Shown here one piece after another: positions 49,346 through 57,592 of a stretch of 64,000 bases of DNA. Within the stretch, counting starts at the first letter, position 1, and every line of letters starts with the position of its first letter. Source of the stretch: Sphingomonadales bacterium (lineage in GTDB: Bacteria; Bacteroidota; Bacteroidia; Flavobacteriales_D; Crocinitomicaceae). Under the pieces are notes generated by a model. The model ran no database searches, was not told where the DNA came from, and saw only the letters and a list, made by a program, of their open reading frames with translations. A program made the translations under genes and the position numbers. The stretch lies in NCBI GenBank assembly GCA_016872115.1, contig VHBC01000005.1:83848-147847 (forward strand), read 5' to 3'.

Positions 49346-51892
49346 TTATTTGCGAATCAATAAGCGTTTGATGCCTACTTGATCAGCATTGATCAATTGA
49401 ACTGTGTAGCTTCCAGAAGCTAATTCGCTCACATTGATTGGGAGTAATACGGAACCAATTTCGTTGTACGTTTGTGTAAATACCACACGACCCGTTGCAT
49501 CTAAAATGTTTAAGCTACCAGCAGCTGTATTTTCAAAAGCAACAATAATTTGCTCAGTAGCAGGGTTTGGATATACCTCGAATTGCATTTGAGTTGCCTC
49601 TTCGATTCCAACCTCGATTGAAATTTCGAATGTTGCTGTATTGGTACAGTTTCCGTTGATAGCAGTTAATACAACGGTATATGTGCCGTTTGCAGCGTAG
49701 GCGTGTGCAGGAGCAGTTGCCGAAGAGTTGGTGAAGTCACCGAAATCCCAAGAATAAGCAGTTGCACCTGTGGAAGTGTTTGAGAAAGTAACAACATTAC
49801 CTGCAGTAGTGAATGAACCTGCTGCAGTTGGTGTAGCTGTGAAAGTAATGTTTGTAGTTGCAGATTGTCCAACACCGTTACAAGCATTCGCATTGGTAAC
49901 AGTGACATAAACTGCAGCGGTATTGGTTACCTGAATACTTTGTGAGGTTTCACCAGTTGACCACAAATAAGAATCAGCTGCAGATGCAGTAACCGTTACT
50001 ACATCACCAGAACACGCTTGTGTACTAGATGCGCTGATAGTTGGAGCCGGAGCGCTTGAAACGTTCACAGAAATAGAAGCAGAGGTGCTAGAACAGCCAT
50101 TCGCATCTGTTACGGTTACGCTGTAGTTACCAGTTGCAGAAACAGTTATTGTAGCAGTAGTTGCGTTAGTTGACCAAACGTTGCCAGAAGCAGCACTTGA
50201 TGTTAAGTCAACAGAACCACCTGTACAGAAAGTTGTAGATCCACTTGCAGCAATTGTTGGTGTTGCAGGAAGCGCATTCACAACTACAGTGATTGCTGCA
50301 CGCATACTTTCGTCATTTCCTGCATTTGCTTGAGATACATAGTAAGTGTAGGTACCTGCTGTTGTTGTACTCGGTACAGGTGCGGTTGTTGTGTATGTTC
50401 CGCCCGTGGCTTGTGTATACCAACGAAGTGTGTTACCTGTAATTGCAGTTGCAGAAAGAACTGTTGCAGTTGCGCCTTGGCAGTATGTATAAGAGGTAGT
50501 TGCTACTGTTGGCATGGCAACAGAGAAAAATACCGGATTCAAGAAAGTAGCACCGTTTGCTGCTACTGAACCAGCACCTAAACGTGCATCAGGAGTGGTG
50601 CCAAGTGCAACGAAAAGGTTGACCCAGTTCACCTGTGCAAGTGTTTGAGTCGAATCGTTGCCGTCAACTCCCCACCATGAATTATACCAAGCTGTTGTAG
50701 AGCCACCAGAATTCAGTACAGTGTTGGTGTTGTTTGCACTCCAAGATGGAACGGCAAAGTTGGTAAGGATGTTATTAACGAATACCATGGTGTCGCCATT
50801 AAGGTTCGCTACAACTGGCGCACCTTCAATGGATAAGCCTTTTTCCCATCCTGTAACAAGTGAATTCAATACAGATACCGCGGAGTTGCGACGTAAACGG
50901 AACGCTTTTTCAAATTTTTCTCCTGTAGGTAGTGCGGTTGTTCCATTTCCTTTAGGACCAACTAATGTAACATTAGAGAAAATTGGACGCGTTTTAGGCT
51001 GTGCTGTTGAACCAGTAGCGTCATTATCACATTCAAAAGCATTTGAATCACCTGGTGCATCAGAAATGTCTTTATCTCGAATAGAAAGTGCAAACTGAAC
51101 TTTACCTCTGTAACCAAAATCACAATCGAAGTCGTCATCAAGACCGCGGTAAGCAATAATGTGTTTACAATTTACTGTGCCGCCAAACCACTCAAAAGAG
51201 TCGTCGCCAGAGAAAGAAACTTGAACGTAATCAACAATTGTTTGGTTACCTACTGATCCAAAAGTAATACCATTGATTTCTTTGTTCGGCTCAAGTGCAA
51301 TACCAGCAAACTCTACGCGCACATAGCGTAAAATACCAGAGTTATCGTTGTCAAAATTACCACCGAACTGAGAGTCAGTAGTTGGAACAATCCCTTCGAT
51401 ATTGGCAACACCTCCAGGTTGGTTATTTTTAGCCAAACCAAGTAGTACCAAACCACCCCAGTCACCCTCGTTGCGAGCGCCCACAGCTTCGTTGGAAGTA
51501 AATACAATTGGGTTAGCAGCTGTTCCGTCAGCGATAATTTTAGCACCGCGCGTGATGATCAACGAGCCTTGGGTTAATTTATCTCCGCGGATAATTGTAC
51601 CAGGAGCAATCGTCAAGGTAGCGTTGTTTTTAACATATACTTTGTTCATCAGTTTAACCACACCACTCCAAGTTGTGTTGGTCGTGATGTCTGCTGATAC
51701 AGTTGTTACTGTTGCCGGATAAACAGCATTTTCAGGATCAAAATTTGCCCAGCCAGACGTCCAGTCTGTAGCGGGTGTGTTGTCTGTTACTGGAAAAGCA
51801 CCACGGTAGGTAGTGGGTGTCCAGAAAGCATCCTGAGCCATAGCAGCTGAGCCAAGGCAAAGGGTAGTCAAGAGGGTGTAAATTTTTTTCAT
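49346..51892 (-). CDS. Secreted beta-helix / Ig-like / PKD protein with T9SS sorting domain
   Basis: 848 residues. Signal peptide (TTLCLGSAAMAQ), then a region to about 460 with beta-helix character (KLMNKVYVKNNATLTIAPGTIIRGDKLTQGSLIITRGAKIIADGTAANPIVFTSN, GDWGGLVLLG). Three Ig-like repeats follow (TYTYCQGATATVLSA..., TFCTGGSVDLTSS..., QACSGDVVTVTAS...), then a PKD domain (AYSWDFGDFTNSSATAPAHAYAANGTYTVVL) and a T9SS type A domain (EVYPNPATEQIIVAF ... GIKRLLIRK). Large secreted or surface protein of unknown ligand. Lies 118 bases downstream of the TonB-dependent receptor, a pairing often seen near phoBR in this phylum (from memory, unverified). Confidence 0.85.
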   Translation of the reverse strand: MKKIYTLLTTLCLGSAAMAQDAFWTPTTYRGAFPVTDNTPATDWTSGWANFDPENAVYPATVTTVSADITTNTTWSGVVKLMNKVYVKNNATLTIAPGTIIRGDKLTQGSLIITRGAKIIADGTAANPIVFTSNEAVGARNEGDWGGLVLLGLAKNNQPGGVANIEGIVPTTDSQFGGNFDNDNSGILRYVRVEFAGIALEPNKEINGITFGSVGNQTIVDYVQVSFSGDDSFEWFGGTVNCKHIIAYRGLDDDFDCDFGYRGKVQFALSIRDKDISDAPGDSNAFECDNDATGSTAQPKTRPIFSNVTLVGPKGNGTTALPTGEKFEKAFRLRRNSAVSVLNSLVTGWEKGLSIEGAPVVANLNGDTMVFVNNILTNFAVPSWSANNTNTVLNSGGSTTAWYNSWWGVDGNDSTQTLAQVNWVNLFVALGTTPDARLGAGSVAANGATFLNPVFFSVAMPTVATTSYTYCQGATATVLSATAITGNTLRWYTQATGGTYTTTAPVPSTTTAGTYTYYVSQANAGNDESMRAAITVVVNALPATPTIAASGSTTFCTGGSVDLTSSAASGNVWSTNATTATITVSATGNYSVTVTDANGCSSTSASISVNVSSAPAPTISASSTQACSGDVVTVTASAADSYLWSTGETSQSIQVTNTAAVYVTVTNANACNGVGQSATTNITFTATPTAAGSFTTAGNVVTFSNTSTGATAYSWDFGDFTNSSATAPAHAYAANGTYTVVLTAINGNCTNTATFEISIEVGIEEATQMQFEVYPNPATEQIIVAFENTAAGSLNILDATGRVVFTQTYNEIGSVLLPINVSELASGSYTVQLINADQVGIKRLLIRK

Positions 51893-52010
51893 CTTTTTAA
51901 ATTTTAAATTCAGTACAAATTTCTATCCTTCTCGCAGCGGGTAAGTTATAGGCCTCTTAAGTTTGCTTTAAATGTGTGTTAATTCTGCAGAACAATTCCT
52001 TAACATTGAC

Positions 52011-54860
52011 TTATAATTTGTATTTAAAGTTGAGTGTAATCGTTTGCCCGAAGGTTATTTCTTGCCAAGCGCTGTCTACACCTTTGTCATAGCGCTTGTT
52101 TTTGTTGATGTCTTGGAAGAAAACCAAATCTTGCGCGAGTAAATCGGCACAGTTGAGTTTGAGCTCATATTTATCTTTCCACGTTTTACCAATCTGCAAA
52201 TCGAGTACATGACGGCCGTTTTCCCAAACACTTGGTTCTTGAATGCTTCCTGCAATAGCAATGCGCTGCCCAACATAGTTGTATGAGAAATTGACCATCA
52301 ATTCTTTTCGGCTTTCGTAGAAGAGTCCTACATTTAGGATATAAGGCGATTGTCCTTGAAGTGGACGGGTAGAACCCGGATATTCTTCAAGGCCTGCAAA
52401 AGCGCTGAGGTCTGCCGCCGAGCGGATCAAAGAGGCGTTGGTGTAAAAAGTTGTTCTCGAAAAAATGGAATTGCTATCTGCTTTGTTGATCCAGCCAAGA
52501 TTCATGCGGTATTCTAGCTCTGCCCCATAACTTGTTGCTTTATCGATGTTATTGAAATACAATTCAGGCTGCCCAGAAGTACCCGTACGCAACAACAATT
52601 CGATGGGGTTGGTAAACGTTTTATAAAAACCAGATACACTGATGATTTGGCCTTTTCCAGGGAAATACTCCAAGCGTGTATCGCAGTTGTTAATGGTTGC
52701 ACGTTTTAATTGTGGGTTTCCAGAAGCCAAGTTGTCGTTCAAGAAGTTGTAGAATGTAAAAGGAGCTAATTCGCGGAACTCAGGACGGCTCACAGTACGG
52801 GCCGCACTTGCTCTCCATTGAAAACGCTCTGTGAACTTATAAGTTAGATTTAATGAAGGCAATAAATCTAGCACCGTTGTATCTAAGTATTTATCTTCAT
52901 TGGAACCAAATTCTACATAATGAAATTTCTGTTGATAAGACTCCGCTCTTAGACCCGTAACCAAACGTAGTTTTGTAAATAAACGCATGTCAACCATGGC
53001 GTAGGCCGCGTGAAGTGAAGAGGAAGCGTCGTAGCTGTCGTCTACGTTGGTACCTTCTTCGAGTTTGAAACCACCTTGTCCGTCGGCCATTAAACCGAGG
53101 TTTTCTGTTGCAAAAATTTGATCTTCTGGCAAAAGCAACAAGCTTGAGTTAAAAGACGAAGAACCTGCTGGGTCATATTTTGAGAACCCGAGGTTGCGTG
53201 CAGCAAAATCTCGACCGCGGTATTGATGAAAACCACCAAACTTGAATAAATTTTTGGAGTCATCACCGCCAAACTGTTTGCTGAAGTCATAACGGGCGCT
53301 TCCAATATTTTCGGTCATTGTTGACCAAAACATATTGCCGGCACCTAACGTTGAAATATCGTTATTTTGAATCACTGCAAAATAAGGCAATGTGGTATCA
53401 ACTTGTTGGTAAACCATTCTGCGCAAGAAAGGAATGTCGCGCGCAACGTTGCTGTAGCCGGCAGTCCAATTAAATTTCCAGTCGTTTTTCCAATTGTGTT
53501 TGCCGAGCAACTGCGTAGTGAGTATATTGTTTTGGGTATACCAGATATTGGTTGAACGCTCATTGTACATGGATTCAATATCCATATCTCTTTTTCCTTG
53601 ACGCGTATTCACTTTGTCGTCAGAAGAAACAGAATACATCGTTTTGAGCTGTAGTTCGGCGCGCTTTCCAAGATCTAGTTTGAGATTCAGTAAACCGGTA
53701 TTGAGAATTGATTTAGTGTAAGCGGAATCTTTGAGTTCATTTTTTGTAATGACGCCTGTAGCTTGTTCTTCAAATTCACGACGCGTCACCAGACTAAAAT
53801 TGTTGGTATTGCTATATGAGTAGGCAAAAATATAGGATAGACTCTTTTTATCTTCCAATTTGATTTTTTTTCCTACGCTATATTGAAGGCTGCCATTTGG
53901 AAGAGCAGTGCCACGTGTTGTTGCCCAATTGGCTGGAATGAGTTGTGCAAGTTCCGCTTTTTGTTGTGTGCTCAATGCGTTGAATTCCGCAGTGGATGGC
54001 AAACCATCTGGGATGGCTCTAAAACCATTTCCGAAACCTAGGATATCACCGCTGCCACCTGAGTAGGTTCTATTGGTTTTAAGTGTGGCAATTGTGTTAA
54101 AACCTGTGCCGATTTGGATATTTTGAAAAGCCTCTGAGCGCGGCTCCACGGTTTTGATATCAATGACACCGCCGGCAAACTCACCCGGGAGTTCTGGCGT
54201 GGCACTCTTCATAATGAATAAATTTTCGAGCATATTTGACGGGAAAATATCAAAAGAAAACGCTTTGCGGTCGCTTTCTGTGCTTGGTAGCGGCGCCCCA
54301 TTGATTAATGCAAAGTTGTAACGGTCAGATAACCCGCGAACCACTACAAATTTGTTGTCTTGAACACTAGCGCCACTCACGCGCTTAAAAACCTGAGACA
54401 CCCTTGAGTCTGGCGTTTTGACAAAAGTGCTTTTATTGATGCCATCTACAACACCTGCTTGGTTGATTTGCATTTTTGTGACTTCCATGTCACCTTTGTT
54501 TTTATCCGTTTTGCGTTCAACCCGAACATCTGTGGTTGTTTGCGACTTCGTTTTGAGTTGCACAGTCGTTTTGCTTTCAGCTCCTTCAACGACCTCAATA
54601 GCCTCACTTTTGAAAGATTCGAATCCGGCTGCCTTGAGTTCAAATGTGTAGGTGCCAGCTGCTAAATTGCTAAATACAAAACTTCCTTTTTCGGCATCAA
54701 TAACCGCTTTATTAGTGACTGATAAACGAATTGTGAATTCCTTGACAGGATTGTTGTTTTCATCGACTACAGTTCCAGAAATAGATCCGGTCTGGCTCCA
54801 TAAAACAGTAGAAAATAAGCCAAAAAATAAGAATTGTAGGGCGAGGGTAAAATACTTCAT
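52011..54860 (-). CDS. TonB-dependent receptor with carboxypeptidase-regulatory-like N-terminal domain
   Basis: 949 residues. Signal peptide, then residues about 25-105 a CarboxypepD_reg-like beta-sandwich (GSISGTVVDENNNPVKEFTIRL ... AGTYTFELKAAGFESF). The plug follows (about 120-240: DGINKSTFVKTPDSRVSQVFKRVSGASVQDNKFVVVRGLSDRYNFALINGAPLP, FAGGVIDIKT), then a 22-strand-type barrel with ERFQWRASAARTVSRPEFRELAPF and a C-terminal strand ending FKYKL. Imports an unknown substrate using TonB energy. Three 7-bp repeats with 4-bp spacing upstream suggest control by the nearby PhoB-like regulator, which would point to phosphorus compounds (inference). Confidence 0.92.
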   Translation of the reverse strand: MKYFTLALQFLFFGLFSTVLWSQTGSISGTVVDENNNPVKEFTIRLSVTNKAVIDAEKGSFVFSNLAAGTYTFELKAAGFESFKSEAIEVVEGAESKTTVQLKTKSQTTTDVRVERKTDKNKGDMEVTKMQINQAGVVDGINKSTFVKTPDSRVSQVFKRVSGASVQDNKFVVVRGLSDRYNFALINGAPLPSTESDRKAFSFDIFPSNMLENLFIMKSATPELPGEFAGGVIDIKTVEPRSEAFQNIQIGTGFNTIATLKTNRTYSGGSGDILGFGNGFRAIPDGLPSTAEFNALSTQQKAELAQLIPANWATTRGTALPNGSLQYSVGKKIKLEDKKSLSYIFAYSYSNTNNFSLVTRREFEEQATGVITKNELKDSAYTKSILNTGLLNLKLDLGKRAELQLKTMYSVSSDDKVNTRQGKRDMDIESMYNERSTNIWYTQNNILTTQLLGKHNWKNDWKFNWTAGYSNVARDIPFLRRMVYQQVDTTLPYFAVIQNNDISTLGAGNMFWSTMTENIGSARYDFSKQFGGDDSKNLFKFGGFHQYRGRDFAARNLGFSKYDPAGSSSFNSSLLLLPEDQIFATENLGLMADGQGGFKLEEGTNVDDSYDASSSLHAAYAMVDMRLFTKLRLVTGLRAESYQQKFHYVEFGSNEDKYLDTTVLDLLPSLNLTYKFTERFQWRASAARTVSRPEFRELAPFTFYNFLNDNLASGNPQLKRATINNCDTRLEYFPGKGQIISVSGFYKTFTNPIELLLRTGTSGQPELYFNNIDKATSYGAELEYRMNLGWINKADSNSIFSRTTFYTNASLIRSAADLSAFAGLEEYPGSTRPLQGQSPYILNVGLFYESRKELMVNFSYNYVGQRIAIAGSIQEPSVWENGRHVLDLQIGKTWKDKYELKLNCADLLAQDLVFFQDINKNKRYDKGVDSAWQEITFGQTITLNFKYKL

Positions 54861-54910
54861 TTGCAGTCTTTAAATTATACTGCAAAGGTCAAGTTGTATC
54901 TTTACGCTTA

Positions 54911-54939
54911 CATTAATCAAAGATTAATAAAGCATTAAT
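54911..54939 (-). promoter_or_regulatory. Three 7-bp direct repeats in Pho-box geometry upstream of the TonB-dependent receptor
   Basis: On the minus strand ATTAATG-N4-ATTAATC-N4-ATTAATG: ATTAAT cores at 54934, 54923 and 54912, exactly 11 bp apart. Seven-base repeats at 11-bp period is the binding geometry of PhoB-type OmpR-family regulators. A TATAAT-like element lies at 54874-54879, then the ATG at 54860. Confidence 0.6.
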
Positions 54940-54974
54940 AAGCGGTATTATTTTATTAACATTTCCATAACATA

Positions 54975-55003
54975 GAAAAAGGGGCCCATTAGCCCCCTTT
55001 TTC
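54975..55003 (-). terminator. Intrinsic terminator after the DUF5723-OmpA gene
   Basis: GAAAAAGGGG pairs with CCCCTTTTTC around a short GC-containing loop, with T-rich flank in the minus direction. Ten base pairs, strong. It separates the OmpA gene from the receptor control region. Confidence 0.8.
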
Positions 55004-55021
55004 TATTCAATGGAAATGTGC

Positions 55022-57592
55022 TTATTCAAAAACGATTTTCATTTCAACACGTCGGTTTTTCTGACGTCCTTCTGGTGTATCGTTGGTAGCGATTGGTTTG
55101 GTTTCACCAAAATATTTCGTGATCAGACGTCCTTCTTCAACTCCTTGGCTTATTAAGTAAGCCTTCACTGCCTCGGCACGTTTTTTCGAGAGTACCAAGT
55201 TGAGGTTATCATCACCAACGTTATCTGTGTGGCCTGCAATTTCGAGTTTCCAAGTAGTTTTCTTTTTAAGGACTTCTGCCAATTCATTCAGTGATGGCTT
55301 GGAACTCTCAAAGATGATGTCTTTGTTGGTCTCGAACTCAAGGTTGTCAAATGCCGTTTTAAGGACTTCGATTACAGCTTGCTCTATGACAGGGCAACCT
55401 TTGTTGGTTTTAGGTCCAGGTGTATTCGGGCAGTCGTCGTCTTTGTCGAGCAAACCATCGTTGTCTGAATCTTTGTAAGGGCAGCCTTTGTTGGCTTTTG
55501 GCCCTGCTAAATTTGGACACTCGTCGTCTTTGTCGAGTAAGCCGTCGGCATCGGTATCTGGCCAAGGGCAGCCTTGGTTTTCTTTTGGACCAGCAACTGT
55601 AGGGCAATTGTCGACAAAATCGAAGAGTCCGTCTTTATCTTGGTCAGGGCAGCCCTGGTTTTCTATTGGACCTGCATTGTCTGGACAAGCATCCTCGGCG
55701 TCAGTAATGCCGTCTGCATCTTTATCTGGACAACCTTTTAGGGCTGCAACGCCGGCCACGGTTGGGCAAGCATCTTCGCTGTCGATAATTTTATCACCAT
55801 CGGTATCTGGGCATCCTTTAAATTCTTTGAGGCCGGCCACAGTTGGGCAAGCATCTTCGCTATCGATGATTTTGTCGCCGTCGGTGTCTGGGCAGCCTTT
55901 AAATTCTTTGAGGCCAGCAACGTCCACACAAGCGTCTTCGGAGTCCGGAATACCATCGTTGTCAGTATCTGGACAACCCAAGAAGGCCCAAGTGCCAGGT
56001 ACATTTTTACATTCGTCCATTTTATCGGAGACCTTGTCTTTGTCTTTGTCCTTGACTCTATGATACAAAATTGGCAAACGCAATCCGGCGTAGAAGTCAA
56101 TACCACTGATTTGACCCTTGGCACGAATGATATTCATGTCGTTGAGTCCTAAGATTACAGGGCCAATACGGGTCGCTAAACCAGCGCGCCAGCCACTGTA
56201 TTTGTTGTATGCAATCGGAACATAAAGCCCAAAGTAAGGACTGTCAAAACTTGGCGTAAAGGACAATTGTGTGGCAATATTTACTTTGGAATCTTTTTTC
56301 TTAGGAATCATATTAACCATTGCACTGGCATTCACATAAAAATAGCTCCAAAGATGGTAGTCGAGTTGCAGGTTCATGGCGGTAGGGGTGCGCATGCGGA
56401 AAGTTTGACCTGGATCTTGCAGCGAAACCCACTCGCCATTATTTGCTGCAGTAGACTCATTGATAAGGGAATCGATGATCATATCAAAAGCTTCGAGGTC
56501 AGTGGAGCTGTCAAAACGCTGTAAGTCAAAAAGTGAATTGGAATTCACTACAAAATTTCGGCTAAGTCCACCTTTAGTAAATTTCATACCGCCCATATCT
56601 AATACAGACAGACCTACACGCGCTTTGTATTTGTTTTCGTTGCGCATCCAGAGGTCGGTTTTGCCGTCCATGTCATATTTGAACTTGGCATAGTTTGGTC
56701 GCCATTCGTAAACCGCCCCGATATCTAAACCAAAACCAATAGAACCTGGTTTGAGGTAATTTTTTATGTTATTGCTATTGATAAGGCCGGCAACACCATC
56801 TGAAATAAAATCGCCCACTTCTTTTGAGTAGCCGTAATCAAATGTTCCGGCGAGATATTGCGAGGTATCTTCGTTGACAAGGTTGTAACTGAAATCCTGA
56901 GTGTGCACATATGCACTGGAAAAACCAAGAAGCACCTTTGGTGTTACGCCGACTTTGAGGAAGTGTTGTTTGTTGTCAATAACGACTTGGCTGTAATTGA
57001 ATCCGATTTCGCTCCAGGTGAGGTGATCGACATTCACCAATTCTTCATTGAGCTGCATGTTCCAAAGTGCAGGATACTCCAAGCCTTCTTCCGAGAGGAC
57101 CGCTAATTTGGGGTCCATGTTATCGACATTGGTGATCGAGCGTAAATTCGCGTAAATGCCCAACGAGCGTTTCTCTCCAATATGAAATGCGAGGTTGAAA
57201 AGGTCGAGTCTAAAATTGATATTGGCACCCAAGACACCCTCAGAATCTTTGTTGTAATTATGTACAATTAGTCGGTCTATGAAAGTAGATGAAGGGTAGG
57301 CCCAAGCATTGAGTAAAGCAGTGTCAGTAAAGGACTGCACCCACCATTTTCCGCTACCACCTTGCTCAGCGCGCATGGCATCGGCATTGAACGAACCAAA
57401 ATTTTGATAAGTAAACAAATTGACTGCAGGCAGAGCGAGGTCCATCTTGTATCGGCCATCGACAAATGAAGCCGGATTGACTAAATTACCCAACGCACCC
57501 GCATAGTTGCTTGTGCTAGTACCGAGATAGGCTTGTGAACGTGCTTGAAATAAGCTGAGCAGAAGCAGAAGGAGAGCGCCGTATTTTTTCAT
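55022..57592 (-). CDS. DUF5723 / thrombospondin-type-3 / OmpA outer-membrane protein
   Basis: 856 residues. Signal peptide (LLLLLLSLFQARSQ), then about 500 residues of DUF5723-type outer-membrane barrel (GALGNLVNPASFVDGRYKMDLAL, YWLWSYFY-like strands). Next come seven or eight calcium-binding TSP3 repeats (DTDGDKIIDSEDACPTVAGLKEFKGCP, 27 residues each), ending at GCPVIEQ. A C-terminal OmpA peptidoglycan-binding domain follows (LEIAGHTDNVGDDNLNLVLSKKRAEAVKAYLISQGV ... RRVEMKIVFE). The barrel is thus tied through a stiff Ca-binding linker to peptidoglycan. Start overlaps the upstream 723-residue gene stop by ATGA. Confidence 0.88.
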   Translation of the reverse strand: MKKYGALLLLLLSLFQARSQAYLGTSTSNYAGALGNLVNPASFVDGRYKMDLALPAVNLFTYQNFGSFNADAMRAEQGGSGKWWVQSFTDTALLNAWAYPSSTFIDRLIVHNYNKDSEGVLGANINFRLDLFNLAFHIGEKRSLGIYANLRSITNVDNMDPKLAVLSEEGLEYPALWNMQLNEELVNVDHLTWSEIGFNYSQVVIDNKQHFLKVGVTPKVLLGFSSAYVHTQDFSYNLVNEDTSQYLAGTFDYGYSKEVGDFISDGVAGLINSNNIKNYLKPGSIGFGLDIGAVYEWRPNYAKFKYDMDGKTDLWMRNENKYKARVGLSVLDMGGMKFTKGGLSRNFVVNSNSLFDLQRFDSSTDLEAFDMIIDSLINESTAANNGEWVSLQDPGQTFRMRTPTAMNLQLDYHLWSYFYVNASAMVNMIPKKKDSKVNIATQLSFTPSFDSPYFGLYVPIAYNKYSGWRAGLATRIGPVILGLNDMNIIRAKGQISGIDFYAGLRLPILYHRVKDKDKDKVSDKMDECKNVPGTWAFLGCPDTDNDGIPDSEDACVDVAGLKEFKGCPDTDGDKIIDSEDACPTVAGLKEFKGCPDTDGDKIIDSEDACPTVAGVAALKGCPDKDADGITDAEDACPDNAGPIENQGCPDQDKDGLFDFVDNCPTVAGPKENQGCPWPDTDADGLLDKDDECPNLAGPKANKGCPYKDSDNDGLLDKDDDCPNTPGPKTNKGCPVIEQAVIEVLKTAFDNLEFETNKDIIFESSKPSLNELAEVLKKKTTWKLEIAGHTDNVGDDNLNLVLSKKRAEAVKAYLISQGVEEGRLITKYFGETKPIATNDTPEGRQKNRRVEMKIVFE
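55391..56010. repeat. TSP3-coding tandem repeats, 81-bp period in the central units
   Basis: Region coding DxDxDG-type calcium loops. The central units are nearly identical at DNA level with an 81-bp period (for example CCGGCCAC-GTTGGGCAAGC segments starting at 55752 and 55833). Outer units are more diverged. Confidence 0.85.

Noticed and set aside
51893-52010. A second Pho-box-like repeat before the T9SS beta-helix gene
   Set aside because: I looked for ATTAAT-type repeats at 11-bp period and found only isolated TTAA-containing words without the spacing.
55391-56010. CRISPR-like array
   Set aside because: The periodicity comes from in-frame TSP3 coding repeats with no spacer variability or cas genes.
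55488-56063. 191-codon plus-strand ORF opposite the TSP3 repeats
   Set aside because: Repetitive Ser/Gln/Pro translation produced by the antisense of the DxDxDG repeats, not a gene.
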